Part shown: in pieces, positions 15,829 to 23,204 of the stretch | Position numbering within the stretch: position 1 is the stretch's first letter | Layout: each line of letters begins with the position of its first letter | Source: an uncultured Coriobacteriaceae bacterium | GTDB taxonomy: Bacteria > Actinomycetota > Coriobacteriia > Coriobacteriales > Eggerthellaceae | DNA length: 23,303 bases | Assembly (NCBI GenBank): GCA_900552365.1 | Contig: URZP01000013.1 | Coordinates: 1-23,303 of the forward strand | Reading direction: 5' to 3' | Translations under genes and position numbers: made by a program | Notes under the pieces: generated by a model | The model's database searches: none | What the model was told of the DNA's origin: nothing | Seen by the model: only the letters and a program-made list of their open reading frames with translations

Positions 15829-16911
15829 TTAAGCGTTTTCCTTCTCGAACTGCTCCATGAACGACACAAGAGCCTGCACGCCCTCGATGGGCATGGCGTT
15901 ATAGATGCTTGCACGCATGCCGCCAACCGAACGGTGGCCCTTGATGTTGGCGATGCCGTGCTGGGCGGCCTCGGCGCAGAACTTGGCGTCGAGGTCGGCG
16001 TCGCCTGTGATGAACGGAACGTTCATGATGGAGCGGTCCTCCTTGCGAGCCGTTCCCTTGAAGAGCTTGCTCTGATCGAGGTAGTCGTACAGCAACTGCG
16101 CCTTCTCGCGGTTGCGAGCCGCGATGCCTTCAAGACCGCCCTGGGCTTTGAGCCACTTGAAAACCAAGCCGCAAATGTAAATGGTGTAACACGGCGGGGT
16201 GTTGTTCAGGCTACCCTTATCCGCATTGATCTTCCAGTTAAGGATGGTCGGGGTGCCAGCAAGAACCTCGTCGGTAACCAGATCTTCGCGAGCGATGACA
16301 ATGGCGACGCCCGCAGGACCGATGTTCTTCTGCACGCCGCCATAGATAACGCCGTATTTCGAGACGTCCATAGGCTCGGAGAGGAACATGGAGGACACGT
16401 CGGAAACAAGGGGCTTGCCCTGGGTATCGGGGAGCTTGTGATACGTGGTGCCGGTGATGGTCTCGTTCTGGCAAATATAGACGTAATCCGCGTCGGGCGA
16501 GATCTCTAGGCCGTCGGTTTCGGGCACATAGCTGAAATTACCGTCCTTGCTGCTTGCCAGGATGTTCACCTGACCGTACATCTGGGCTTCCTTGGCGGCC
16601 TTGTTGGACCAGCTGCCGGAAACGATGTAGTCGGCAACCTTGTTGCGCATAAGATTCATGGGGATGGCCGCGAACTGGGCGGTGGCGCCTCCCTGCATGA
16701 AGATAACGCGGTAGTTGTCGGAAATGCCCATGAGCTCGCGCAGATCGGCCTCGGCGTCGTCGATGATTCCCTGGAACTCCTTTGAGCGATGGCTCATTTC
16801 CATAACGGACATGCCGCACCCGTGGTAGTCGAGCATCTCGGCGGCAGCCTGCTTGAGAACCTCCTCGGGAAGGACGGCGGGACCGGCGGAAAAGTTGTAA
16901 ACCCTGGTCAT
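15829..16911 (-). CDS. serC: Phosphoserine aminotransferase
   Basis: A PLP enzyme that converts 3-phosphohydroxypyruvate and glutamate to phosphoserine and 2-oxoglutarate in serine synthesis, and makes 4-phosphohydroxythreonine for PLP synthesis in some bacteria. The 360-residue length is normal. The start MTRVYNFSAGPAVLPEEVL, MEMSHRSKEF (38-46), cofactor-binding GGAT (74-77), and the PLP lysine in GGVQKNIGP (K195) are all visible, with RSVGGMRASIYNAMP near the C-terminus. GGGAG lies 7 nt before the ATG. Neither serA nor serB is adjacent. It is divergent from the phosphate permease across a 393-bp region with operator-like repeats. Confidence 0.97.
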   Translation of the reverse strand: MTRVYNFSAGPAVLPEEVLKQAAAEMLDYHGCGMSVMEMSHRSKEFQGIIDDAEADLRELMGISDNYRVIFMQGGATAQFAAIPMNLMRNKVADYIVSGSWSNKAAKEAQMYGQVNILASSKDGNFSYVPETDGLEISPDADYVYICQNETITGTTYHKLPDTQGKPLVSDVSSMFLSEPMDVSKYGVIYGGVQKNIGPAGVAIVIAREDLVTDEVLAGTPTILNWKINADKGSLNNTPPCYTIYICGLVFKWLKAQGGLEGIAARNREKAQLLYDYLDQSKLFKGTARKEDRSIMNVPFITGDADLDAKFCAEAAQHGIANIKGHRSVGGMRASIYNAMPIEGVQALVSFMEQFEKENA

Positions 16912-16978
16912 ACGAATCTCCCTAACTTGTTGAATGAAACGTTGCGGACAAAGTCTACCGCTAATGTAGGACTTGTCG

Positions 16979-17010
16979 AATATACCACGGTGTAAGGCAT
17001 TGCAAGCCTT
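16979..17010 (-). promoter_or_regulatory. Candidate serC promoter overlapping a small inverted repeat
   Basis: On the minus strand TATATT (16984-16979) is a plausible -10, with TTGCAA or CTTGCA 15-16 bp upstream as a weak -35. The -35 lies in the centre of an inverted repeat, AAGGC-N7-GCCTT (16994-17010), which could be an operator. The predicted leader would be about 60 nt. Confidence 0.4.
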
Positions 17011-17149
17011 AACCGCGAAACGTCTCGGTAATCAGTTTGCAAAACCGCAGCGGACGACTACGAGCGACGAAGGCAACGCCCGCCGCCCGATCGACGGAAT
17101 GAAGCGCCAAACCCGAACAACAGAAGCGAAGGCGCTAAGAAAGTCCCTT

Positions 17150-17177
17150 TGCAAACCGTTTGTAAAGAGACTGTAAA
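17150..17177 (-). promoter_or_regulatory. PhoP-box-like array A, three 11-bp-phased repeats facing serC
   Basis: On the minus strand TTTACA (17177-17172), TTTACA (17166-17161) and TTTGCA (17155-17150) are separated by exactly 5 bp each, giving an 11-bp period. The pattern matches the TT(A/C/T)ACA direct repeats bound by PhoP in Gram-positives. It lies about 240 bp from the serC start, further than a simple activator site would be. The rest of the serC-pit gap between 16985 and 17149 shows no supported gene. Confidence 0.55.
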
Positions 17178-17230
17178 AAATGACCTTTAGCTGGACGATA
17201 GTGCCATTTCCCATTCGCATATCCCAATCA

Positions 17231-17269
17231 CTTACCAATCGTTTACACTCTTTTTGCATGGGATTTACC
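17231..17269 (+). promoter_or_regulatory. PhoP-box-like array B, four 11-bp-phased repeats upstream of the phosphate permease
   Basis: On the plus strand CTTACC (17231-17236), TTTACA (17242-17247), TTTGCA (17253-17258) and TTTACC (17264-17269) follow one another with exactly 5-bp spacers. The array ends 35 bp before the pit ATG. A weak -10 (TATCGG, 17281-17286) lies 11 bp after the last repeat, the spacing expected when Pho boxes replace a -35. A half-site inverted repeat GTTTACAC/GTGTAAA (17241-17248 and 17270-17276) overlaps the array. Binding by PhoP is inferred from pattern and gene context. Confidence 0.65.
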
Positions 17270-17304
17270 GTGTAAAACCGTATCGGTCAGCTTGAAGGAC
17301 ATCG

Positions 17305-18354
17305 ATGGACCTTTCACTCGCTGCGTTCGTGGCTCAGATGGCCACGTACCCGTCACTTGCAGTCATTATCCTGCTCGTGCTTCTTGTAACCATTATTTCG
17401 GGCGCCACCGACGCCCCCAACGCGATTGCCACCGCGGTCTCCACCCGCTGCCTCTCGCCCACCGCCGCGCTCATCCTTGCCGCCGTGTTCAACTTCATCG
17501 GCCTGGTTGGCATGACCTACATTTCCACCGCCGTTGCGCATACCATGTTCGGCATGGTCAATTTCTCTGGGCAAACGCACATGGCGCTCCTGGCGCTTGA
17601 GGCTGCCATGATCGCCTCCATTAGCTGGGGTTTCTTCTGTTGGTGGAAAGGAATCCCCGCCTCGAAGTCCCACTCCCTCATCGCCGGCATCACCGGCGGC
17701 GCCATTGCGATGAACGGTTTCGCAGGCGTTGTTCCCGGCGAATGGGTAAAGGTCATCTACGGCATGGTCTTCTCGCTTGCAGCAGGCTTCCTTTTGGGTT
17801 GGGTTGCCGTGCGCGTCGTCGAGTGGCTGTTCGCGCGCGTCGACAGACGTAGGACTTCAACCGTATTCGTCATCACGCAGGATATCTGCGCAGCGGGCCT
17901 TTCCTTCCTCCATGGCGCCCAGGACGGCCAGAAGTTCATGTCCATCGCCATGCTCGGCATTGCTCTTTCGTTCGGCATGGAAACCGACGGCTCCACAGGC
18001 TTCCCCCTGTGGCTGATGATCACCTGCTCGTTGGCAATCTCGCTCGGCACGCTTATCGGCGGCAAGCGAATCATCAAATCGGTTGCCATGGACATGGTCA
18101 AACTCGAGAAATATCAGGGCGTCGCCGCATCGACCAGCACCATCATCACGCTGTTCATCTCGTCGATCACCGGCATGCCCGTCTCCACCTCTCACGCATC
18201 GACTGCCGCCATCATGGGCGTCGGCGCATCGAAGAATCCCCGCCATGTCAAATGGGACGTCGCCAAGAACATGGTTACCGCCTGGATCCTCACGTTCCCT
18301 TGCTGCGGCCTTATCGGTTACGCCTTGGCAAGCCTGTTCATGATGGTCTTCTAA
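17305..18354 (+). CDS. pit: PiT-family inorganic phosphate permease
   Basis: A 349-residue polytopic membrane protein (PHO4/PiT family) that imports phosphate, usually as a metal-phosphate complex with protons or as a sodium symporter. The two family repeats are visible: GATDAPNAIATAVSTR (about residues 33-48) and LHGAQDGQKF (about 203-212), together with PASKSHSL and GMPVSTSHAST. About ten hydrophobic segments are apparent. GAAGGA lies 5 nt before the ATG. It is the only rightward gene here, stands alone without a PhoU-like accessory gene, and is followed by a bidirectional terminator. Phosphate-responsive control is suggested by the 11-bp-phased repeats just upstream, which would be notable because many Pit permeases are described as constitutive. 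Confidence 0.93.
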   Translation: MDLSLAAFVAQMATYPSLAVIILLVLLVTIISGATDAPNAIATAVSTRCLSPTAALILAAVFNFIGLVGMTYISTAVAHTMFGMVNFSGQTHMALLALEAAMIASISWGFFCWWKGIPASKSHSLIAGITGGAIAMNGFAGVVPGEWVKVIYGMVFSLAAGFLLGWVAVRVVEWLFARVDRRRTSTVFVITQDICAAGLSFLHGAQDGQKFMSIAMLGIALSFGMETDGSTGFPLWLMITCSLAISLGTLIGGKRIIKSVAMDMVKLEKYQGVAASTSTIITLFISSITGMPVSTSHASTAAIMGVGASKNPRHVKWDVAKNMVTAWILTFPCCGLIGYALASLFMMVF

Positions 18355-18377
18355 ACAAGCCGCGAAACACCAAACAG

Positions 18378-18404
18378 AAAAGGCAGCGAGATTCGCTGCC
18401 TTTT
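18378..18404. terminator. Bidirectional terminator between pit and prmC
   Basis: A perfect 12-bp stem (AAAAGGCAGCGA 18378-18389 with 18393-18404) has a 3-nt loop and is flanked by T tracts on both strands (TTTTGTTT rightward, TTTTCTG leftward). It serves the convergent pit and prmC genes, starting 23 nt after each stop. Confidence 0.9.
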
Positions 18405-18426
18405 GTTTGGCTTGCTACCGGGGAAT

Positions 18427-19473
18427 CTAAGCCGACTTACGTGCCGTAAGAACGCGAGGGCGATCCGTAAGATCGAAAACGACGCGAACATCAACGAGAC
18501 CAGCCTGTTCAGCAATGATCTTCGCTGCGTCGAGGCATGTCTCGTGCAGCTCGAAAGCGCATCCGCCGCCAGGCTTAAGCGCCAAAGCACACCAGCCAAC
18601 CAAACGACGGAACAAATCAAGGCCGTCAGCACCGCCGTCAAGAGCAAGGCGCGGCTCGAACTTCGACACTTCGTCGGGAATGTCATCGAGAACTGCAGTG
18701 GGAACGTATGGCGGGTTAGAAACAACCAGATCGAACGAACCGATGAGCGAAGGGTCGATACCCTCCCCCAAGTCGCTTTCGATGACGTCAACGCGATCCA
18801 TCAGACCAAGGGAGGTGGCGTTGCGCCCAGCCAAGGCAAGCGCTTCGGGAGCGATGTCGGTTGCGACGACATGCGTTGACGGGTGTTCGTAAGCGATTGA
18901 GCAGGCGATACAGCCACTGCCCGTGCAGATATCGGCAACCAAAAGCCCCTGATCGCCCTGGCGCGACGCGACCTCGTCTCGCGCAGCCTGAACAGCGCGG
19001 CGCACGTTGTCGTAGGAATCGCCCTCGACCGACCCCTCAAGAACAGCGTCGGCCCCGTTGGCAAGCGCCTCGATGAAGCCATCGTCGGCAGCACGCGGGC
19101 GCGGCGCCGCGGGAAGAAGCGATAGCGCCTCGCTGACCAGGACCTCGGTTTCGGGCCTGGGGATAAGAACACCGGGGGCGGTTTTCACCATGATATGGCG
19201 GAAGGCGACCTCGCCCGTGATGTACTGCAAAGGCTCTCCGGCAGCGCGCCTGACCACATAGTTGTGAAGCACATCAAGCTCTGCCTTAACCAGCTGACGG
19301 TCAAAGCTCATGTAAAGGTCCGTACGGCTCATACCGCACGCTTCCGAGATCAGCCACTCTGCAGAAAGCCGCGGGTTCCCATCGCCTTTAGACTGAAGGT
19401 AGGTGCGCGTCCAATCGAGGGCGCGCTTCACCGTCCAGCTTTCGCCGGCAGCGCTTTGAGACGATGCGGCCAT
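18427..19473 (-). CDS. prmC: Release factor glutamine N5-methyltransferase with an extra insert
   Basis: PrmC methylates the glutamine of the GGQ motif in RF1 and RF2 using S-adenosylmethionine. The helical N-terminal domain ends in EPLQYITGEVAF and IPRPETE (104-110). The Rossmann domain has motif I DICTGSGCIA (181-190), ATDIAPEAL, and the catalytic NPPY (253-256). At 348 residues it exceeds the usual 280 or so because about 58 residues (about 120-178, low-complexity then charged) are inserted between IPRPETE and motif I. The catalytic motifs are intact. The ATG lies 2 nt after the prfA stop, so its translation is coupled to that of its substrate. Confidence 0.95.
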   Translation of the reverse strand: MAASSQSAAGESWTVKRALDWTRTYLQSKGDGNPRLSAEWLISEACGMSRTDLYMSFDRQLVKAELDVLHNYVVRRAAGEPLQYITGEVAFRHIMVKTAPGVLIPRPETEVLVSEALSLLPAAPRPRAADDGFIEALANGADAVLEGSVEGDSYDNVRRAVQAARDEVASRQGDQGLLVADICTGSGCIACSIAYEHPSTHVVATDIAPEALALAGRNATSLGLMDRVDVIESDLGEGIDPSLIGSFDLVVSNPPYVPTAVLDDIPDEVSKFEPRLALDGGADGLDLFRRLVGWCALALKPGGGCAFELHETCLDAAKIIAEQAGLVDVRVVFDLTDRPRVLTARKSA

Positions 19474-19475
19474 GT

Positions 19476-20549
19476 TTAAACGACCTGCTCAAGCTTCTTC
19501 GCACGGTCGGCAGCCTGAAGCGCCGTGATGAGGTCGCCCAAATCGTTTCCGGTCAGAACGCCGCTGTAGGTGCCGTTGTACCCGATTCGATGGTCGGTCA
19601 CACGGTCTTGAGGCGCATTGTAGGTGCGGATCTTCTCGGAACGGTCGCCTGTGCCAATCTGACCGCGACGCTCAGCGTCTTCAGCTGCGTGCTGCTCTTC
19701 GAGCATCTTGTCATACAGGCGCGCGCGAAGAACGGCCATTGCCGCGATCTTGTTCTGAAGCTGGGACTTCTGATCCTGAGACTGGACGACCAAGCCCGTG
19801 GGAAGATGCGTGATGCGCACAGCAGAGTCGGTGGTGTTAACGCACTGACCACCCGGGCCGCCCGCACGGTACACGTCGATGCGCAGATCGTTTTGATTGA
19901 TCTCGATTTCGAGTTCGTCAGCCTCGGGCAGGACGGCCACAGTTGCCGTGGATGTATGAATGCGGCCCTGGCTCTCGGTCTTAGGAACGCGCTGCACGCG
20001 ATGAACGCCCGACTCGAACTTCATGACCGAGTAAACGCGATCGCCCTTCACCTTGAACTGAATTTCCTTGTAGCCACCTGCGTCAGAAGGGGAAACATCG
20101 AGGGTCTCGATCTTCCACCTACGGGATTGAGCAAAACGCTCGTACATCTTGTACAGATCGCCTGCGAAGATGGCGGCCTCGTCGCCGCCTGCACCGGCGC
20201 GAATCTCAACGATGATGTCCTTGTCGTCGGCAGGATCGGCGGGAATGAGCATGAACTTGATGTTCTCTTCGATCTTCGGGAGACGGGCCTCGATATCGGC
20301 GATCTCGGACTGCGCGAACTCCTTCATATCAGGATCGATGAGCATCTCTTTAGCAGCCTCAAGATCATCCTCGGCCGAAAGGTACGCACGAGCTTCGGCA
20401 ACCAACGGGCCCTGGTTCGCGTATTCCTTAGCCAGACGGTTGTATTCCTTCTGGTTCGCGATAACGCTTGGGTCGGTCATCTTAGCCTGAAGCTCTTCGT
20501 AAGCCTTGATGATCTTCTCGAGCTTCTCGCGCATGTTCGCTTCTTGCAT
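19476..20549 (-). CDS. prfA: Peptide chain release factor 1
   Basis: RF1 terminates translation at UAA and UAG. The 357-residue protein has the normal length, the codon-recognition P-x-T tripeptide as PKT (189-191, in RVPKTESQGRIHTS), and the catalytic GGQ (233-235) within AGGPGGQCVNTTDSAVR. The frame is open far upstream, but the ATG at 20549 (MQEANMREKLEKI) is chosen from the family N-terminus and GGGGGA 8 nt upstream. The upstream extension would cross the trxB terminator and part of trxB. It is the first gene of a two-gene operon with prmC. Confidence 0.96.
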   Translation of the reverse strand: MQEANMREKLEKIIKAYEELQAKMTDPSVIANQKEYNRLAKEYANQGPLVAEARAYLSAEDDLEAAKEMLIDPDMKEFAQSEIADIEARLPKIEENIKFMLIPADPADDKDIIVEIRAGAGGDEAAIFAGDLYKMYERFAQSRRWKIETLDVSPSDAGGYKEIQFKVKGDRVYSVMKFESGVHRVQRVPKTESQGRIHTSTATVAVLPEADELEIEINQNDLRIDVYRAGGPGGQCVNTTDSAVRITHLPTGLVVQSQDQKSQLQNKIAAMAVLRARLYDKMLEEQHAAEDAERRGQIGTGDRSEKIRTYNAPQDRVTDHRIGYNGTYSGVLTGNDLGDLITALQAADRAKKLEQVV

Positions 20550-20568
20550 GTTCGTGTCCCCCACTGAA

Positions 20569-20597
20569 TCTAAAATGGAATGGCGCCATTCTAGCAA
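20569..20597 (-). promoter_or_regulatory. Candidate prfA promoter with a 14-bp palindrome in its spacer
   Basis: On the minus strand TTGCTA (20597-20592) and TTTAGA (20574-20569) are 17 bp apart. The perfect palindrome GAATGGCGCCATTC (20578-20591) fills most of the spacer, a position where a bound dimer would block polymerase. The predicted leader would be only about 13 nt, just including the ribosome binding site, so the exact -10 is uncertain. Confidence 0.35.
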
Positions 20598-20610
20598 GAA
20601 GGCGCACAAC

Positions 20611-20653
20611 GAAAAAGCTGCAAGGAGCGATTCTACAACCACTCCTTGCAGCT
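20611..20653 (-). terminator. Intrinsic terminator of trxB
   Basis: A perfect 12-bp stem (AGCTGCAAGGAG 20616-20627 with 20642-20653) and 14-nt loop are followed on the minus strand by TTTTT. It sits 17 nt beyond the trxB stop. Confidence 0.88.
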
Positions 20654-20670
20654 CTAGTTTTAAATGGCAG

Positions 20671-21603
20671 CTACAGCGCGATGAACTCGGCGGCGTTCTC
20701 GGCCGCCTGCGCGCCGTCGGCAACGGCGGTGACAACCTGGCGCAGCGACTTGGTGCGCACATCGCCCGCAACGAAAACGCCCGGCACGCTTGTTTTGCCC
20801 GACTCGTCGGCAACGACGTAACCCGCACCGTCAAGCTCGAGCGCACCGGCAAGGAAGCCCGTGCTGGGGGCATTGCCCACCGCGACAAAGACCGCGCTGG
20901 CGGCGATCTCGCGCAGGTCGCCGGTGTTCACGTCCTTCACGCGAAGACCCGTGACAACGCCTCCCTCGGAAAGGATGGCCTCGGGGGTTGAATTCCAAAC
21001 GAACTCGATGTTCTCCATCTCGGCCAGGCGCTGGTTATACACGGGGGTTGCGCGAAGCTTATCACGGCGATGGACCAAGTAGACCTTATTGCAGATGCGC
21101 GCAAGATACAGAGCGTCGCCAACAGCGGTGTTGCCGCCGCCAACGACGATGACGTCCTTGCCGCGGAAGAAGTTGCCGTCACACGTGGCGCAATACGAGA
21201 TGCCCTTGCCCTGCAGCTCATGCTCGCCGGGAAGACCAAGTTCGCGATGGTGGGCGCCGGTTGCCACGATGACGCTCTTCGCTGCATACGTGCCGTTCGG
21301 CGTGACGACCTGTTTGCGATCGCCGGTAAAATCGACACCCGTCACTTCCTCGGTGATGATCTTCACGCCGAAATTCAAAGCCTGCTGCTGCATATCGAAG
21401 GCAAGCTGCCAGCCCTCGGCGCCGTTCGGGAATCCAGGGTAGTTCTCGACTTCGGACGTCTGCGCAAGCTGACCGCCCGGCGAGATGCGCTCGAACACGG
21501 CAACGGAAAGACCGCCGCGTGCGGCATACAGACCGGCCGTCAAGCCCGCAGGGCCCGCGCCGATAACGATGACATCGAATTCATTGGCAGGTGCATCGCT
21601 CAT
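20671..21603 (-). CDS. trxB: Thioredoxin reductase (NADPH, FAD)
   Basis: A low-molecular-weight flavoenzyme that reduces thioredoxin with NADPH. The 310-residue protein has the FAD-binding GAGPAG (15-20), GGQLAQTSEVENYPG, ATGAHHREL, the redox-active CATC (138-141), the NADPH-binding GGGNTA (155-160) with HRRDKLRA (178-185), and the C-terminal FAD motif FVAGDVRTKSLRQ. The ATG at 21603 is selected because GAAGGAG lies 6 nt upstream; an in-frame GTG at 21618 precedes this site. No thioredoxin gene is next to it. Its start lies only about 20 nt after the azgA terminator hairpin, so it is either read through from azgA or has a promoter inside the hairpin (TATACT at 21656-21651, poor -35). Confidence 0.95.
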   Translation of the reverse strand: MSDAPANEFDVIVIGAGPAGLTAGLYAARGGLSVAVFERISPGGQLAQTSEVENYPGFPNGAEGWQLAFDMQQQALNFGVKIITEEVTGVDFTGDRKQVVTPNGTYAAKSVIVATGAHHRELGLPGEHELQGKGISYCATCDGNFFRGKDVIVVGGGNTAVGDALYLARICNKVYLVHRRDKLRATPVYNQRLAEMENIEFVWNSTPEAILSEGGVVTGLRVKDVNTGDLREIAASAVFVAVGNAPSTGFLAGALELDGAGYVVADESGKTSVPGVFVAGDVRTKSLRQVVTAVADGAQAAENAAEFIAL

Positions 21604-21623
21604 AGGAAACTCCTTCACAAATG

Positions 21624-21678
21624 AAAAGTGCGCTTCGGTTCAGTGGCACCAGTATATGCCACGAACGGCGAAGCGCAC
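21624..21678 (-). terminator. Long terminator hairpin between the purine permease and trxB
   Basis: A composite stem of 10 bp (GTGCGCTTCG 21628-21637 with 21669-21678), then 4 bp (GTTC/GAAC) and 5 bp (GTGGC/GCCAC), has a 10-nt loop and is followed on the minus strand by TTTTCATTT. It ends about 20 nt before the trxB start, so it could also act as an attenuator for trxB. Confidence 0.75.
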
Positions 21679-21689
21679 GCGTCGTATCG

Positions 21690-21747
21690 GTAACTGCTTC
21701 ATGCGGGGCCGCGCGAAAGCCCGTTTGGACCCCGCGAAAGCAGTTAC
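21690..21747 (-). repeat. Second hairpin overlapping the purine permease stop codon
   Basis: GTAACTGCTT (21690-21699) pairs with AAGCAGTTAC (21738-21747), and GCGGGG (21703-21708) with CCCCGC (21730-21735), around a 21-nt loop. The right arm contains the TAA stop of the permease. There is no T tract on the minus strand, so it may stabilise the 3' end rather than terminate. Confidence 0.55.
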
Positions 21748-23066
21748 ATGAAGATGAACATAACCAGAAAGGCCGCTGCGGCGATCCACATAAGCGGTTT
21801 GATATCGGAAGCCTTTCCCTGGGCAACCTTGATAGCGACGTAGCTAATGAAGCCGAAGCCGATGCCGTTGGTAATGGAGTACGTGAACGGAATGCCCATG
21901 ATGGTGATGAACGCGGGGAACGCGTGCTCGATGCGACTCCAGTCGATATCGGCGATCGAGGTCATCATAAGGTAGCCGACGACGGTAAGGGCGCCGCAGG
22001 TGGCAGAACCCGAAACCATGCCGACGATCGGAGCGAAGAACGCGAAGACGACGAACAGCGCGCTGATGACGAGGTTCGAGAGACCCGTACGTGCGCCGGC
22101 GGCAGCACCGGAAGCAGATTCGACGAACGTGGTAACCGAGCTTGCGCCCATGAAGCCGCCGACGATGGCGGCAGCGGAGTCGACCGTCAAGATCTCCTGG
22201 ATATCCTCGACGTTACCCTCTTTATCCACGAAGTCGCCACGCTGGCCAACGGCCACAACCGTGCCCATGGTATCGAAGAAGTCGCTCATCAAAAGCGAGA
22301 ACACGAACAGAAGCAGCGCAGGCTGGAGGAACACCTGAAGAATGGCCATCTTGCCCGTCTGCGGATCGGTCTGGAACGGAGCGGCGAATGCCGAGAAATC
22401 AAGGCCGAACTCCCATGACGTAGGCAGCGACGTGACGCCGAACGGGATGCCGATGATCGTAGCCGCCACAATGGAGATGAGCAGCGCGCCCTGAACGTCC
22501 ATGACCGTGAGGATGACGGCGATCACAATGGAGATGATGGAGACGATGCAGGCCGGGGAGGTGAAATCGCCCGCGCCAAGCAGGTTGGACTGATTGTCGG
22601 CGATGATGCCGCCGCCCTTCAGGCCGATGAAAGCGATGAACAAGCCAATGCCGATGCCGATGGCGATGCGCAGGTCGACGGGGATGGCGTCCATGATGGC
22701 CTTGCGCAGGCCGCAAACAACCAACACGAGAATGACGACGCCCTCAAGGAAGACGATCGCCATGGCCACGCGCCAATCGATGCCCAAGCCGCCCGTGTCG
22801 CACAACGTGAATGCGACGATAGCGTTGATGCCCATGCCGCTTGCCAAAGCCAGGGGCCTGTTCGCAATAAGGCCCATGGCGGCAGTCATGATGGCCGCGC
22901 CAAAGCAGGTTGCCGTCAGTGCGGCATTGAACGGAATGCCCGCCGCCTGCAAGAACGTCGGGTTAACCGCGATGATGTAAGCCATGGCCAGAAATGTAGT
23001 CAAACCACCGATGACCTCATTTCCAACCGTGCTTCCGCGCTCGCTGATCTTGAAAAACTTGTCCAC
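21744..23066 (-). CDS. AzgA/PbuG-type purine (guanine/hypoxanthine/adenine) permease, GTG start
   Basis: A roughly 440-residue NCS2 transporter of the AzgA/PbuG branch that imports purine bases by proton symport. Seen directly: FKISERGSTVGNEVIGGLTT near the N-terminus, MAYIIAVNP, ALASGMGINAIVAF, the DFFDTMGT motif with the following VAVGQRGDFVD, and SASGAAAGARTGLSN. About 12 to 14 hydrophobic helices are visible. Two GTG starts are possible (23072 and 23066). The second is preferred because AAGGA lies 8 nt before it but only 2 nt before the first, and because it gives the family start MDKFFK. The exact base cannot be told from sequence alone. No purine riboswitch core was found in the leader. 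Confidence 0.93.
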   Translation of the reverse strand: MDKFFKISERGSTVGNEVIGGLTTFLAMAYIIAVNPTFLQAAGIPFNAALTATCFGAAIMTAAMGLIANRPLALASGMGINAIVAFTLCDTGGLGIDWRVAMAIVFLEGVVILVLVVCGLRKAIMDAIPVDLRIAIGIGIGLFIAFIGLKGGGIIADNQSNLLGAGDFTSPACIVSIISIVIAVILTVMDVQGALLISIVAATIIGIPFGVTSLPTSWEFGLDFSAFAAPFQTDPQTGKMAILQVFLQPALLLFVFSLLMSDFFDTMGTVVAVGQRGDFVDKEGNVEDIQEILTVDSAAAIVGGFMGASSVTTFVESASGAAAGARTGLSNLVISALFVVFAFFAPIVGMVSGSATCGALTVVGYLMMTSIADIDWSRIEHAFPAFITIMGIPFTYSITNGIGFGFISYVAIKVAQGKASDIKPLMWIAAAAFLVMFIFM

Positions 23067-23198
23067 GCTCACAATCCTTTCTTTTTTCGTTGCCGGGGTG
23101 AGTTGCCATGCTGAACCCGATGCCGATCCAAGACATCAGGCGCCGCTTCGATCAGAGCGGCTCCATGAACGATCCCTTCACGCTGATTCACCGTGCAA

Positions 23199-23204
23199 AG
23201 TCTA
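23199..23204 (-). promoter_or_regulatory. Candidate -10 box for the purine permease
   Basis: TAGACT on the minus strand lies about 130 nt before the permease start. No good -35 is present 16-18 bp upstream (TGCTGT-like). The leader that would result contains a small hairpin (CCGCT/AGCGG near 23143-23160). The region from here to the right edge contains no gene I can support. Confidence 0.3.

Noticed and set aside
17032..17259. 75-codon minus-strand frame between pit and serC
   Set aside because: Its ATG is inside the phased repeat array and lacks a ribosome binding site; the overlapping plus-strand frame at 16973-17176 is equally unsupported.
19464..20567. 367-codon plus-strand open frame
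   Set aside because: Antisense to prfA, where GGQ and PKT motifs fix the real strand.
23069..23191. 40-codon minus-strand GTG frame in the purine permease leader, 8 nt after a TAGACT box, ending on the permease start
   Set aside because: It could be a leaderless ORF, but the -35 is poor, the peptide is unrecognisable, and a frame of this length arises easily by chance.
23067..23204. Purine riboswitch upstream of the purine permease
   Set aside because: The conserved core of the purine riboswitch (P1 and the loop-loop motifs) is not present; only a small hairpin is visible.
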